The notes under the pieces were generated by a model. That model made no database searches, had not been told where the DNA came from, and worked only from the letters and a program-made list of their open reading frames with translations. Position numbers and translations under genes: made by a program. Below, in pieces: positions 36,269-45,245 of a stretch of DNA of 64,000 bases. Numbering within the stretch: position 1 is the stretch's first letter; each line of letters begins with the position of its first letter. Source of the stretch: Pseudonocardiales bacterium (lineage in GTDB: Bacteria; Actinomycetota; Actinomycetes; Mycobacteriales; Pseudonocardiaceae); NCBI GenBank assembly GCA_019247305.1, contig JAFAPC010000125.1, forward strand, positions 168,199-232,198, written 5' to 3'.

Positions 36269-36975
36269 GCCGGACCGTGGGTTACCGCGCCGGACTGGCG
36301 CCGGAGTTCCTCGTGACGGCAGGTCTGCTGGAGGCGATCAGCCCCCCGGTCGATCGCGGGGGTGTGATTCTGGGCTGCGGCTCGCGGAATGAACCGCTGA
36401 GTGTGTCGGTGCTGCGCCCACTGCCCACCCGGCTGGTCCTCGTCGGTGGGCTCTACCTGGCCCGCCAGGTGGCGCTGCGCGCGATGGCCACCGGAGCCTG
36501 GGTGCTCGTCGCCACTGCTCGGCCCGCCGCCTGGGAGCAGCTCGTTCGCGCCGCTGGACCGGGCCCGGACGGCCGCCCCGCCCCGCTGGTGCACCTGCGG
36601 GCGCTTGAGCCCGTTGAGCTGCCGCAAGCCTCGGCAGACGCTCCGCTGCTGGTCGTGCACGACGGCGGAGCGGCACCGCAGGACCTGTTCCCGCCCCGCT
36701 CGCCGTGGCAGACCACCCTGTACGTGCTGCCCTACCTGCATCCGCAGGCCGAGGACATTGCCCGCACCGCCGATGTGGTGCTGCTTCAGCGGCTCCCGGT
36801 GGCTCAGGCGCAGCTGGCCGCCGGGATGTGGCAACTGCCAGAGCCGATGACCAGGCAGCTGAGCGCGTTGACCGACGACGCTACGGTGGCGTTGGGCCCA
36901 GACCTGTGGCTGCCGCTGCGACTGGTCACCACGCCTGCGGAACAGGAGATCCTCGGGCCGCTGCGCCGAGATTGA
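36265..36975 (+). CDS. Type VII secretion locus hypothetical protein
   Basis: 236 aa from the GTG overlapping the eccE stop. There are no transmembrane segments or catalytic motifs that I recognise. The beta/alpha pattern (TRLVLVGGLYLARQVALRAM; APLLVVHDGGAAPQDLF; TTLYVLPYLHPQAEDIARTA) suggests a Rossmann-like or P-loop-derived fold without a P-loop. The end reads LWLPLRLVTTPAEQEIL. Tight coupling to eccE and the espG gene further on argue for a role in this secretion system. Confidence 0.75.
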   Translation: MSRTVGYRAGLAPEFLVTAGLLEAISPPVDRGGVILGCGSRNEPLSVSVLRPLPTRLVLVGGLYLARQVALRAMATGAWVLVATARPAAWEQLVRAAGPGPDGRPAPLVHLRALEPVELPQASADAPLLVVHDGGAAPQDLFPPRSPWQTTLYVLPYLHPQAEDIARTADVVLLQRLPVAQAQLAAGMWQLPEPMTRQLSALTDDATVALGPDLWLPLRLVTTPAEQEILGPLRRD

Positions 36976-37074
36976 CTGGCAGGGGAAACGCGATCCGCCT
37001 CCGCCCGTCTGGCAGGATGGCCACGATCGTGGCGCTGCAAGCACGGTGAGGTACGACAACGCTGGGGGTAAGCG

Positions 37075-37263
37075 ATGCAGACGGGTGACCTGCTCACCGC
37101 CGATGAGGCAGCCCCACGCAGCGTGCCTGTGCGTGGACGACCGGAGACGGTCCTCGGCCTGCGCTGTTGCGGCTGGGGAAGCGGCGGGGAGCCGGGTGGG
37201 CTGAGCTTCCTGCCGGCCACCGCCCCGGTCATCGGTGAAGACCCATCCGAGTATCACTACTGA
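37075..37263 (+). CDS. Small hypothetical protein in the type VII locus
   Basis: 62 aa, with GGGGGTAAG seven bases before ATG 37075. Pro/Gly-rich and without membrane segments; the end reads VIGEDPSEYHY. It fills the gap before espG (9 nt) on the same strand, consistent with an operon member. I recognise no family. Confidence 0.55.
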   Translation: MQTGDLLTADEAAPRSVPVRGRPETVLGLRCCGWGSGGEPGGLSFLPATAPVIGEDPSEYHY

Positions 37264-37271
37264 GGCGCACA

Positions 37272-38048
37272 GTGACCGGGGACATCACGCTCACCCTGGA
37301 GCAGTACGACATCTGCTGGGCCGATCTCGGCCTGGACGAGCAGGTGTATCCGCTGCAAATCCGCGCTCACGGGCGGACCTACGAGGAGCGCGCTCACCTG
37401 CGTCGGCGGGTATACCAGCAGCTTGAGGCCCGTGGGCTGGTGTGCGGCGAGCGGCTGGCACCCGAACTGGCCGGCGCCTTGACCCTGCTGGCCCGCGCTC
37501 CGGCCTGGGTGGACATGCACTGGCTCGGTGCGCCGGAGCAGGCGCAGCCAGATCGCGCCGTGGCGGCGCGCCATGGTGAGCGGGGACTCATCGCCCGCCT
37601 CGACGGCACGAGCCTGGCCCTGATGCCGTGCTCGGGTACCTCGCTGGTGACGGCCCTCATCGGCCAGCTGCCCGCCGCGGAGGCGGCCCCTGGCCCATCG
37701 ATCAACCTGCCGCGGCAGGTTCTGGTGCCCGCAACGCCCCGGACGGCCACGAGCGTCTACGACACCTCGCCCGCGACGTCAGGACGCTTCCAGCAGCAGT
37801 ACCGTGCGCTGGAGGCGGTCCTGGCGAAGCCCCGGCTCCGCGGTGGCCAGATCGTCGCCAACAGCCGGGATCGCACCGGAAAGCGGCACCGCTCCCGGCC
37901 GCTGGACTGGTTCGACACCGAAGTTGGCCGCTGGAGCGCTCGGCTCCTGCCCGCATCGGACGGCAGCGCGCACCTCACCGTGTCCCCCGCCGACAGCACC
38001 CGCCTGTCCACCCAACTCACCGCACTGCTCCACAGCCTGCCCCGCTGA
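37272..38048 (+). CDS. espG: ESX secretion-associated protein EspG
   Basis: 258 aa from a GTG. EspG proteins are cytosolic chaperones that bind PE/PPE-type substrates and deliver them to the ESX machinery. The family pattern is visible: an N-terminal ITLTLEQYDICWADLGLDE, a middle RGLIARLDGTSLALMPCSGT, and a C-terminal DWFDTEVGRWSARLLPASDG and HLTVSPAD. Its presence implies PE/PPE-like substrates elsewhere in the genome. It ends the type VII locus here. Confidence 0.87.
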   Translation: MTGDITLTLEQYDICWADLGLDEQVYPLQIRAHGRTYEERAHLRRRVYQQLEARGLVCGERLAPELAGALTLLARAPAWVDMHWLGAPEQAQPDRAVAARHGERGLIARLDGTSLALMPCSGTSLVTALIGQLPAAEAAPGPSINLPRQVLVPATPRTATSVYDTSPATSGRFQQQYRALEAVLAKPRLRGGQIVANSRDRTGKRHRSRPLDWFDTEVGRWSARLLPASDGSAHLTVSPADSTRLSTQLTALLHSLPR

Positions 38049-38063
38049 GCCACCCGATCCCAC

Positions 38064-38128
38064 GGTCTCATGGATGCTTGTGTACCCCGTGGGCCGCCCG
38101 TGTCGGGTCTCATGGATGCTTGTGTACC
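38064..38128 (+). repeat. Direct repeat pair, 23 nt each
   Basis: Copies at 38064-38086 and 38106-38128, beginning GGTCTCATGGATG and ending CTTGTGTACC, are identical and separated by 19 nt. They lie between the convergent espG and truA stops. Confidence 0.85.
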
Positions 38129-38151
38129 TTCCGCGTCGGCACGCGGATGGT

Positions 38152-38964
38152 CTACTCACGGGTAGGCTCGATCGGACGGCGCACCGCGCGGGTCTGCTCG
38201 GCGCGGGTAGCGAGCTGGTCGTCGTCGGGGTAGTCCACGGCGACGAGGGTGAGACCGTGCGCGGGCGCCACGGTCACTGCACTGGCTCGGGCAGCGTGCA
38301 GCAGCAGGCCGGCGGGCCAGTCTGGGGGGCGTCGGTGCTCGCCCACCACCAGCAGGGCACCGACCAGGCTGCGCACCATCGAGTGGCAGAACGCGTCCGC
38401 CGCGACGTGCGCCACCAGCAGGTGCGGCTCGTCGCGGGTCCACGTCAGAGTCTCCAGCGCGCGCACCGTGCTCGCACCTTCCCGGCGGCGGCAGAACGCG
38501 GCGAAGTCATGCTCGCCGAGCAACAGCGTGCTCGCCACGTTCATCGCGGCGCCGTCGAGCCAGCGGTGGTAGCCCAGGGTGTCGTACCGGCGCAGCGGAT
38601 CAACCCCCCACGGCGCGTCGCAGACCCGATACTGGTAGTGCCGCCGCAGCGCGGAGAACCGAGCGTCGAAGGTGCGCGGCACCTGCCGCACCGCGGGCAC
38701 CCGGAGATCCGGCGGTAGCAGCCGAGCCAACCGGTGGGCGAGCTGATCAGGGGGCAGCGCGCCCACCGGCACGTCGAGGTGCGCCACCTGCCCGGTGGCG
38801 TGCACGCCCGCGTCGGTGCGGCCCGCGACGGTGAGAGTGGCCGGGATCCGCGCCACGGTCGCCAGCGCGTGCTCCAGAACTCCCTGGACGGTACGCCGCC
38901 CAGGTTGGCGGGCCCATCCGGAGAAATCGGATCCGTCGTAGCTGATGTCCAGCCGGTAGCGCAG
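38152..38964 (-). CDS. truA: tRNA pseudouridine38-40 synthase TruA
   Basis: Modifies the anticodon arm of tRNAs. Conserved segments are [36 protein letters not shown] with catalytic D51, RHYQYRV and [14 protein letters not shown]. Homology begins at [10 protein letters not shown], upstream of the first ATG in the frame (38856). No ATG, GTG or TTG exists between there and rplQ. The CTG at 38962-38964 is the best candidate and gives 270 aa, the usual length. That codon lies in the hairpin that should terminate rplQ. It is the last gene of the ribosomal operon. Confidence 0.88.
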   Translation of the reverse strand: MRYRLDISYDGSDFSGWARQPGRRTVQGVLEHALATVARIPATLTVAGRTDAGVHATGQVAHLDVPVGALPPDQLAHRLARLLPPDLRVPAVRQVPRTFDARFSALRRHYQYRVCDAPWGVDPLRRYDTLGYHRWLDGAAMNVASTLLLGEHDFAAFCRRREGASTVRALETLTWTRDEPHLLVAHVAADAFCHSMVRSLVGALLVVGEHRRPPDWPAGLLLHAARASAVTVAPAHGLTLVAVDYPDDDQLATRAEQTRAVRRPIEPTRE

Positions 38965-39001
38965 GAGCCCGCCTTCCCCAGCGGGGGTGGCGGGCTCCTG
39001 C
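38961..39001 (-). terminator. Hairpin after rplQ, overlapping the truA start
   Basis: GCAGGAGCCCGCC at 38961-38973 pairs perfectly over 13 bp with GGCGGGCTCCTGC at 38989-39001. It lies 17 nt after the rplQ stop and includes the presumed truA start region, so it could act as a terminator or attenuator. Confidence 0.7.
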
Positions 39002-39017
39002 GATGCGGTGTTCAGAG

Positions 39018-39587
39018 TCAGGACTCGCCTTCGCCCTCCGGTGAAACGGACGACGCCGACGCCTGCCCCACCGGGGTCTCCTGCTCGGCAGAGCTGTCAG
39101 CGGCCACCGGGGTCTCCTGCTCAACCGGGGCGCCCGCAGCTGCGGTTTCTGCGGTCTTCTCGGCCGGCTGGGGTGGCTGTGGCCGGTCCTGGAAGGCCCG
39201 GCGTTTGACCTCCGCGACCTCTGCGGCGGTGCGCTCGGTGACCAGCGCGATGATCGCCATCGGAGCGTTGTCGCCTTTGCGGGGCATCGTCTTGAAGATC
39301 CGGGTGTAGCCACCCGGCCGGGTCGCGAAATTCGGGCCGATCTCCGCGACTAGCTTGTGCACCACGTTTTTGTCCCGGATCACCCGCATGATCTGGCGAC
39401 GGTGGTGCAGGTCCCCCCGGCGGGCCTTACTGATCAACCGCTCGGCGAACGGACGCAGTCGTTTCGCCTTGGCCTCGGTCGTGGTGATCCGGCCGTGGGC
39501 GAACAGCGATGTCGCGAGGTTGGCCAGCATCAGCCGTTCATGGGCCGGCGATCCCCCCAGCCGGGCGCCCTTGGTCGGCGTGGGCAT
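39018..39587 (-). CDS. rplQ: 50S ribosomal protein L17
   Basis: 189 aa from [20 protein letters not shown]. The conserved core ([40 protein letters not shown]) is followed by an Ala/Pro/Glu-rich C-terminal extension in which EQETPV occurs twice. That extension is common in actinobacterial L17, though the direct duplication is notable. It follows rpoA with a 42-bp palindrome in between. Confidence 0.97.
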   Translation of the reverse strand: MPTPTKGARLGGSPAHERLMLANLATSLFAHGRITTTEAKAKRLRPFAERLISKARRGDLHHRRQIMRVIRDKNVVHKLVAEIGPNFATRPGGYTRIFKTMPRKGDNAPMAIIALVTERTAAEVAEVKRRAFQDRPQPPQPAEKTAETAAAGAPVEQETPVAADSSAEQETPVGQASASSVSPEGEGES

Positions 39588-39607
39588 GTGGCTCCCTTCG
39601 GTTGCCT

Positions 39608-39649
39608 CGTGAGTGGCGATGCGAGCTATAGCTCGCATCGCCACTCACG
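39608..39649. repeat. Perfect 42-bp palindrome between rpoA and rplQ
   Basis: All 21 base pairs match around a centre between 39628 and 39629. The left half begins CGTGAGTGGCGATG and ends CGAGCTA. It sits within the 72-nt rpoA-rplQ gap, so the mRNA could form a 20-bp hairpin. There is no loop to speak of, unlike a normal terminator. Confidence 0.95.
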
Positions 39650-39659
39650 CGTAGCTCTG

Positions 39660-40718
39660 CTACAGTTGTTCGGTTTCGGCGTACTCGTGGCCGTCGTCGG
39701 TGGCGTCAGTGCCGTTGTCGCTGGCCTCGTCCCAGCCCTCGATCGAGTATTCGGCGGACACCGCTGAGGGGTCAAACCCGGGCGGGCTGTCCTTGAGCTG
39801 CAGCCCAAGGCCCGCCAGCTTCAGCTTCACCTCATCGATCGACTTGGCGCCGAAGTTACGGATGTCCAGCAGGTCGGCCTCGCTGCGGCTGACCAGCTCA
39901 CCGACGGTGTGGATGCCCTCACGCTTGAGGCAGTTGTAGGACCGGACGGTGAGGTCCAGATCCTCGATGGGCATGGCGAAGGCAGCGATCGTGTCCGCCT
40001 CGGCCGGCGAGGGACCGATTTCGATGCCCTCGGCCTCCACGTTGAGCTCGCGGGCCAAGCCGAACAACTCCACTAGGGTGCGGCCGGCCGAGGCCAGCGC
40101 GTCCCGGGGGGTGATGGACGGCTTGGTCTCCACGTCCAGAATTAACTTGTCGAAGTCGGTGCGCTGCTCGACCCGGGTGGCCTCCACCTTGTAGGTCACC
40201 CGCAGCACCGGCGAGTAGATGGAGTCCACCGGAATCCGGCCGATCTCCGCACCGGACGCCTTGTTCTGCACAGCCGGCACATAGCCGCGGCCCCGTTCTA
40301 CGACCAGCTCGATGTCCACCTTGCCTTTGCTGTTCAGGGTGGCAATGTGCAAATTGGGGTTGTACACGGTAACGCCGGCCGGCGGCATGATATCACCTGC
40401 GGTGACATCACCCGGGCCCTGCTTGCGCAGGTACATCGTCACCTGCTCGTCCTCCTCGGAGCTGACCACAAGCTCCTTGAGGTTGAGGATGATGTCGGTG
40501 ACGTCCTCCTTGACGCCCGGGATGGTGGTGAACTCGTGCAGCACACCCTCAATGCGGATGCTGGTGACCGCTGCCCCGGGAATGGACGAGAGCAAGGTCC
40601 GGCGGAGCGAGTTGCCCAGGGTGTAACCGAATCCGGGCTCCAACGGCTCAATGACGAACCGGGAACGGTTGTAGTCGACCGGCTCCTCAGTGAGGTTAGG
40701 TCGCTGAGTAATCAGCAT
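39660..40718 (-). CDS. rpoA: DNA-directed RNA polymerase subunit alpha
   Basis: 352 aa. The N-terminal assembly domain reads [20 protein letters not shown], then [20 protein letters not shown]. The C-terminal domain reads [20 protein letters not shown], then [18 protein letters not shown]. It lies in the conserved order rpsM-rpsK-rpsD-rpoA-rplQ. The acidic tail is typical of actinobacteria. Confidence 0.98.
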   Translation of the reverse strand: MLITQRPNLTEEPVDYNRSRFVIEPLEPGFGYTLGNSLRRTLLSSIPGAAVTSIRIEGVLHEFTTIPGVKEDVTDIILNLKELVVSSEEDEQVTMYLRKQGPGDVTAGDIMPPAGVTVYNPNLHIATLNSKGKVDIELVVERGRGYVPAVQNKASGAEIGRIPVDSIYSPVLRVTYKVEATRVEQRTDFDKLILDVETKPSITPRDALASAGRTLVELFGLARELNVEAEGIEIGPSPAEADTIAAFAMPIEDLDLTVRSYNCLKREGIHTVGELVSRSEADLLDIRNFGAKSIDEVKLKLAGLGLQLKDSPPGFDPSAVSAEYSIEGWDEASDNGTDATDDGHEYAETEQL

Positions 40719-40771
40719 AGTTGATGTTCCTCCATCTAGCGCCCACTATTTGACGCCGGTGTGGACCTTAC

Positions 40772-41377
40772 TTACTTGGAGTAGAAATCGACGATGAGCT
40801 GCTCCTGCAGGGGGACGTCGATCTGGGCTCGCTCGGGTAGTTGGTGCACCAGCACCCGCAGCGTCGCGGGGACCACTTGCAGCCACGCCGGCACCGGGCG
40901 GTCTCTCAGGGTCTCCTTGGCAACCACGAACGGCAGCGTCGGCATCGACTTGGGCCTGACGTCGATAATATCGAACTTGGTCACCCGGAGACTGGGAACG
41001 TCCACCGCGACGCCGTTGACCAGGAAATGCCCGTGGGTCACCAACTGGCGCGCTTGGCGACGGGTACGGGCCAGGCCAGCGCGGTAGATCACGTTGTCCA
41101 GCCGGGATTCCAGAATCTGCAGCAGCGTGTCACCGGTCTTGCCGGGGCGGCGGTTAGCCTCCTCGTAGTACCGGTGGAACTGCCTTTCCATGACGCCGTA
41201 GCTGAAACGGGCCTTCTGCTTCTCCTGCTGCTGCAGGAGGTACTCGCTCTCCTTGATCCGGGCCCGGCCGTGCTGGCCGGGCGGATACGGCCGACGCTCG
41301 AAGGCCTGGTCGCCGCCGACCAGGTCGGTCTTGAGCCGACGGGACTTGCGGGTGACAGGTCCGGTGTACCGAGCCAT
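40772..41377 (-). CDS. rpsD: 30S ribosomal protein S4
   Basis: 201 aa. Primary 16S rRNA binder. RRLKTDLVGGDQAFERRPYP is followed by the S4 RNA-binding domain RLDNVIYRAGLARTRRQARQ, then LVTHGHFLVNG. The N-terminus lacks the four zinc-binding cysteines, so this is the zinc-independent form. It lies in the ribosomal operon. Confidence 0.98.
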   Translation of the reverse strand: MARYTGPVTRKSRRLKTDLVGGDQAFERRPYPPGQHGRARIKESEYLLQQQEKQKARFSYGVMERQFHRYYEEANRRPGKTGDTLLQILESRLDNVIYRAGLARTRRQARQLVTHGHFLVNGVAVDVPSLRVTKFDIIDVRPKSMPTLPFVVAKETLRDRPVPAWLQVVPATLRVLVHQLPERAQIDVPLQEQLIVDFYSK

Positions 41378-41403
41378 TTTCTGTTACTCCTCCCCGCGCG
41401 CCG

Positions 41404-41811
41404 TCAGACCCGGCGCCGCTTCGGCGGCCGGCAGCCGTTATGCGGCTGCGGGGTCACGTCCTGGATAGTGCCGACCTCAAGACCGGCGGCCTGCAGCGAG
41501 CGGATCGCCGTCTCGCGGCCTGAACCGGGGCCCTTCACGAAGACATCGACCCGCTTCATGCCGTGCTCGGCGGCCTTGCGGGCGGCGTTCTCGGCAGCCA
41601 TCTGCGCGGCGAACGGGGTGGACTTGCGCGAACCTTTGAACCCGACGTGGCCCGCGGACGCCCACGCGATCACCGCACCGGTGGGGTCGGTAATCGAGAC
41701 AATCGTGTTGTTGAACGTTGACTTAATGTGCGCATGACCGTGCGCGACATTTTTCTTTTCTCTGCGCCGAACTTTCTTGACGCCGACACCTGCTCGTGCT
41801 CTGGGTGGCAT
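41404..41811 (-). CDS. rpsK: 30S ribosomal protein S11
   Basis: 135 aa. [20 protein letters not shown] and [20 protein letters not shown] are diagnostic, ending RPPKRRRV. Located on the small-subunit platform. Confidence 0.98.
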   Translation of the reverse strand: MPPRARAGVGVKKVRRREKKNVAHGHAHIKSTFNNTIVSITDPTGAVIAWASAGHVGFKGSRKSTPFAAQMAAENAARKAAEHGMKRVDVFVKGPGSGRETAIRSLQAAGLEVGTIQDVTPQPHNGCRPPKRRRV

Positions 41812-41869
41812 GCGGTTGCACTCCTACAAGGTCTGGGTTCGCTGGCCTGTTGATGGGTTCTTCCGGGCG

Positions 41870-42250
41870 CTACTTCTTTCCGGCCTTCTTCTTGCCGGCG
41901 ACCGTCTTCTTCGGACCCTTGCGGGTGCGGGCGTTGGTCTTGGTTCGCTGACCGCGCACGGGCAGCCCGCGGCGCCACCGCAGACCCTCGTAGCAACCGA
42001 TCTCGATCTTCCGGCGGATGTCGGCCTGGACCTCACGGCGGAGGTCACCCTCGACCTTGCAGTTCTCTTCGATGTAGTCCCGCAGCCGGATGAGGTCCTC
42101 CTCGGACAAGTCCTTGGAGCGTAGATCCGGGCTCACCCCGGTGGCGTTGAGGATCTCGTGCGAGCGGGTACGGCCGATGCCGTAGATGTAGGTCAGCGCG
42201 ATCTCCATCCGCTTGTCGCGGGGAAGGTCGACGCCGGCGAGTCGGGCCAT
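41870..42250 (-). CDS. rpsM: 30S ribosomal protein S13
   Basis: 126 aa. [20 protein letters not shown], then [14 protein letters not shown], then [20 protein letters not shown] with a Lys-rich end. It is preceded in the operon by rpmJ; the 205-nt gap between them contains a 7-bp inverted repeat (GACGGTT-G-AACCGTC) but no gene. Confidence 0.98.
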   Translation of the reverse strand: MARLAGVDLPRDKRMEIALTYIYGIGRTRSHEILNATGVSPDLRSKDLSEEDLIRLRDYIEENCKVEGDLRREVQADIRRKIEIGCYEGLRWRRGLPVRGQRTKTNARTRKGPKKTVAGKKKAGKK

Positions 42251-42455
42251 GCGAGGCGTGTCTCCTCATCTCGTTCCTCGCCAGGTCTGCTCCCCGTCCG
42301 TCCCGCCTGACGAGCGCTCGTCGGCTGCGGGCCCCGGCCTGGCGTCCGGGGGTGTGACCGATCCCTCGCCGACGGTTGAACCGTCGCCTAGCTCCTGGAT
42401 CGGGTGGCGCGGGGAGATCTTCTTGCGTCCCAGCGGGAGCGACGTCGTGCTCTGC

Positions 42456-42569
42456 TTAACCCTGGCGTTGCTTGTGGCGCAGGTTCTCGCAGATCACCAT
42501 GACTACGCCGTGACGGCGGATCACCTTGCACTTGTCGCAGATCCTCTTGACGCTCGGTTTCACCTTCAC
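42456..42569 (-). CDS. rpmJ: 50S ribosomal protein L36
   Basis: 37 aa, GTG start. [20 protein letters not shown], then [17 protein letters not shown]. It keeps the zinc ligands CDKC, C and H of the zinc-binding C+ form. It lies between infA and rpsM as in most actinobacteria. Confidence 0.96.
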   Translation of the reverse strand: MKVKPSVKRICDKCKVIRRHGVVMVICENLRHKQRQG

Positions 42570-42613
42570 GTCAGCTCACGTCAGCTTTCAGTTGTGTCGT
42601 AGGAGTGGGTGCG

Positions 42614-42835
42614 CTACTTGTAGCGGTAGACGATACGGCCCCGGGACAGGTCGTAGGGCGAGAGCTCCACGACCACCCGATCCTCCGGCAGGATGCGGAT
42701 GTAGTGCTGGCGCATCTTGCCGCTGATGTGTGCGAGAACGCGGTGACCGTTCTCCAACTCGACCCGGAACATCGCGTTGGGCAGTGGTTCGACCACCCGG
42801 CCCTCGACTTCGATCGCCCCGTCTTTCTTGCCCAT
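42614..42835 (-). CDS. infA: Translation initiation factor IF-1
   Basis: 73 aa from [40 protein letters not shown] and [20 protein letters not shown] are diagnostic of the S1-fold IF-1. It is the first gene of the infA-rpmJ-rpsM-rpsK-rpsD-rpoA-rplQ-truA cluster. The leader upstream (42836-43083) carries a tandem repeat and should contain the operon promoter, which I cannot pinpoint. Confidence 0.97.
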   Translation of the reverse strand: MGKKDGAIEVEGRVVEPLPNAMFRVELENGHRVLAHISGKMRQHYIRILPEDRVVVELSPYDLSRGRIVYRYK

Positions 42836-42851
42836 GTCCTCCGCGTTCCTG

Positions 42852-42889
42852 CTGGTTTCGCCGTGCCGCCCTGGTTTCGCCGTGCCGCC
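42852..42889 (+). repeat. 19-bp perfect tandem repeat in the infA leader
   Basis: CTGGTTTCGCCGTGCCGCC at 42852-42870 and 42871-42889. It lies 17-54 nt upstream of the infA start on the opposite strand reading, within the 248-nt gap to the XdhC gene. Confidence 0.85.
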
Positions 42890-43083
42890 AAGGTGCGGCC
42901 TTGCCGCGGCAGCGGCACCCGCCAGTTCCACGACGTGGGGAGGCATCACACGGAGCGCGAGGACGCACTGCTGAGCAGGAAGCCTGCGCAGATACCTGCA
43001 GACACGCTGGGACTAGCGCGTTGCGCGCGCCGAGGAACCAGTCTACGTCGAGGGTACGCCCGGAGCCAAACCGGCCCAGGTTC

Positions 43084-44271
43084 TCAGGCCTGGGCGGGTT
43101 CGGGGGCGGGTTCGGGTTGGGCGATGGGATGCGCGCCGTGGATGGGCCCCTCGGCCTTGACCAGCCGGGTGGCGTCTCCGCCCCAGCGCAGCGAGATGAT
43201 CTCCGCTGCGATGGACACCGCGGTCTCCTCAGGTGTGCGGGCGCCCAGGTCCAGCCCGATCGGGGAGGCAATCCGGGACAGCTCCGCGTCGGTCACGCCG
43301 GCCTCGCGCAGCCGAAGCTCCCGGTTCTGGTGGGTTTTCCGCGATCCCATCGCGCCGATGTACGCCAGGTCCAACCGCAGCGCCTCGATGAGCACCGGCA
43401 CGTCGAATTTCGGGTCGTGGGTGAGCACGGTGACCACGGTCCGTTGGTCGATCCGCCCCGCTTCGGCCTCAGCCCTCAGGTACCGGTGCGGCCAGTTCAC
43501 GACGACCTCGTGCGCGTCGGGGAAGCGGCTGCGGGTGGCGAACACCGGCCGCGCGTCGCACACCGTGACGTGGTAGCCGAGGAACACCCCCATCCGGGCC
43601 ATCGCGGCGGCGAAGTCGATCGCGCCGAACACCAGCATCCGGGGCGGCGGATCGAGGGAGTTCACGAACACGCTCATGCCCTCACCGCGGCGCTGCCCCT
43701 CCGGGCCGTAGTGCAGGGTGACGGTTCGGCCGGCGGCGAGCGCGCCGCGGGCGTCCTCAAGAATCGCCTCGTCGGCGCGGGACGAGCCCCCAGAAGAGCC
43801 CTGCTGAGAAGAGCACACTGTGCCGGAGTGCCGGTCCGGCCAGACCACCATGCGCAGCCCCACGCGCTGGGCATCACGGTGCGCGACCACGGTGACCACC
43901 GCGACCGGCTCCTTGCGGGCCACGGAGGCGGCCACCTCGTCCAGCTCGGGGAAGCTGGCTGGGTCCACTCTCTCGACGAACACGTCGATGAGGCCGCCGC
44001 AGGTGAGCCCGACGGTGAAGGCATCGTCATCGGAGACGCCGTAGCGCTGCAGGACCGGGGTGTGCTCGACGAGTACCTGCTGGCCCAGTTCAAAGACCGC
44101 GCCTTCGACGCACCCACCGGAGACGCTGCCAACCGCCCGCTCGTCGGAGGTCACCAGCATCGACGCTCCGGCCGGGCGGGGCGCCGAGCGGTAGGTGGAC
44201 ACCACCGTGCCCACCGCGGTCGGTTTGCCCTGACGCCACTGCGCCACCAGTTCGTCCAGCACCTCGCGCAC
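43084..44271 (-). CDS. XdhC/CoxI-family protein
   Basis: 395 aa from a GTG with GAGGAGG seven bases upstream. It is involved in inserting or sulfurating the molybdenum cofactor of xanthine dehydrogenase or CO dehydrogenase-type enzymes. The N-terminal part has VGTVVSTYRSAPRPAGASML and SVSGGCVEGAVFE. The C-terminal Rossmann part has MLVFGAIDFAAAMARMGVFL and YIGAMGSRKTHQNRELRLRE. A MobA-like nucleotidyltransferase and a MOSC protein are neighbours, so this is a molybdenum-enzyme accessory group, though no Mo enzyme is in the window. Confidence 0.92.
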   Translation of the reverse strand: MREVLDELVAQWRQGKPTAVGTVVSTYRSAPRPAGASMLVTSDERAVGSVSGGCVEGAVFELGQQVLVEHTPVLQRYGVSDDDAFTVGLTCGGLIDVFVERVDPASFPELDEVAASVARKEPVAVVTVVAHRDAQRVGLRMVVWPDRHSGTVCSSQQGSSGGSSRADEAILEDARGALAAGRTVTLHYGPEGQRRGEGMSVFVNSLDPPPRMLVFGAIDFAAAMARMGVFLGYHVTVCDARPVFATRSRFPDAHEVVVNWPHRYLRAEAEAGRIDQRTVVTVLTHDPKFDVPVLIEALRLDLAYIGAMGSRKTHQNRELRLREAGVTDAELSRIASPIGLDLGARTPEETAVSIAAEIISLRWGGDATRLVKAEGPIHGAHPIAQPEPAPEPAQA

Positions 44272-44416
44272 TGCGGACCTCCTCGTGCCGAGCCTCCACC
44301 CTTATGAGAGGGTATTTGGTTCGACCAGCATCCGCGTTCACCCACACCGCGCGTTCACCCATAACGACTGCTCACACGATCCGCCAGCCGGAAGCCACGG
44401 CGGCTATTCGCTCAGT

Positions 44417-44443
44417 GGTTAGATTGTCGGCTCCGCCGACGGC
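44417..44443 (+). repeat. 27-nt palindromic element, single unit (locus E)
   Basis: Lead GGTTAGATT, arm GTCGGC, loop TCC, arm GCCGAC, tail GGC. It overlaps the 3' end and stop codon of the MobA-like gene, which reads it antisense. Confidence 0.92.
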
Positions 44444-45000
44444 GACTGCTTCGGACAGTCCACGTCGATCCCGCTCGCTAGGTCCGAGCAATCCACCACA
44501 GTCAGGTCCGCCCGCCGGGCCAGCCAGTCCCGGGCCCCCCGGTCACCGTGGGCGCAGGCGAGGATGTCGGCCCAGTGCTGCCGGCCGAGCAGCACCGGAT
44601 GCCCCGGCTGACTGGCGAACCCCGCCCGGGCCACCACCGCGGGAGCCCCCAGCGCGACGAGCCTGCGGACCACGGCGGCGTCCACGTCGGGGAGATCGAC
44701 CAGGTGCACCAGCGCGGCCTGCACCGGCGGCGGCGCGCTGCGGAGCAGCTCGGCCAGACCGGCCCGCAGCGAGGCCCCCATGCCCTCGGCCCAATCTGCG
44801 GCCAGCACGGTGCCAGCACTCGGTGGCACCAGCGGACGGACCTGCTCGGCCTGCGCGCCGATCACGACGAGCACCGGGCCGCAGCCACCGTCGGTCAAGG
44901 TGGCCACCGCCCGGCGCATCCACGCGCCCTCCTCGACCAGGGCCTTGGGCATGCCGTAGCGCCGCCCGGCCCCGGCGGCCAGCAGCAGTCCGGCGATCAT
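44419..45000 (-). CDS. MobA-like molybdenum cofactor nucleotidyltransferase, C-terminus formed by a repeat unit
   Basis: 193 aa, related to MocA/MobA enzymes that add CMP or GMP to molybdopterin. The N-terminus GLLLAAGAGRRYGMPKALVE is the nucleotide-binding signature; LVHLVDLPDVDAAVV and PGHPVLLGRQHW follow. The protein normally ends soon after GIDVDTPED. Here GIDVDCPKQ runs into SPSAEPTI and a stop, all supplied by the 27-nt element, whose A at its fifth position creates the stop codon in this frame. It lies upstream of the XdhC gene on the same strand. Confidence 0.9.
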   Translation of the reverse strand: MIAGLLLAAGAGRRYGMPKALVEEGAWMRRAVATLTDGGCGPVLVVIGAQAEQVRPLVPPSAGTVLAADWAEGMGASLRAGLAELLRSAPPPVQAALVHLVDLPDVDAAVVRRLVALGAPAVVARAGFASQPGHPVLLGRQHWADILACAHGDRGARDWLARRADLTVVDCSDLASGIDVDCPKQSPSAEPTI

Positions 45001-45179
45001 AGCTGTATTTTCCCACGGGTTGCCGGGCGCGGGAGCTGCGCAGCATCGAGAACAGATTGATCGAGCAGTAAAAAAGCATCTACGTCATTTTTTCAGCTGC
45101 CAGGTGTGTGCATTTAATTGCGCGCCGGAGAACGCTTGCCAATGCTCCGTGTGTGGCGTGTAGGATCAGTTAAATAGTG

Positions 45180-45199
45180 CCGAACAATTCGGATATGAT
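45180..45199 (+). promoter_or_regulatory. Promoter with palindromic operator before the histidine-rich gene
   Basis: CCGAA-CAA-TTCGG (45180-45192) lies one base upstream of TATGAT (45194-45199), a good -10. The palindrome occupies the spacer, where a repressor would block RNA polymerase. Control by metal is a guess from the gene product. Confidence 0.45.
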
Positions 45200-45245
45200 C
45201 GTGAACCTTGCCGGATAGGAAACGGTCAGAAAGGGAGCAACGACG

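Noticed and set aside
38064..38128. Possible CRISPR array from repeated 23-mers
   Set aside because: Only two repeats and one 19-nt spacer, with no cas genes nearby.
42730..44307. 525-codon plus-strand frame opposite infA and XdhC
   Set aside because: It spans two genes antisense and crosses a promoter region; composition is that of a shadow frame.
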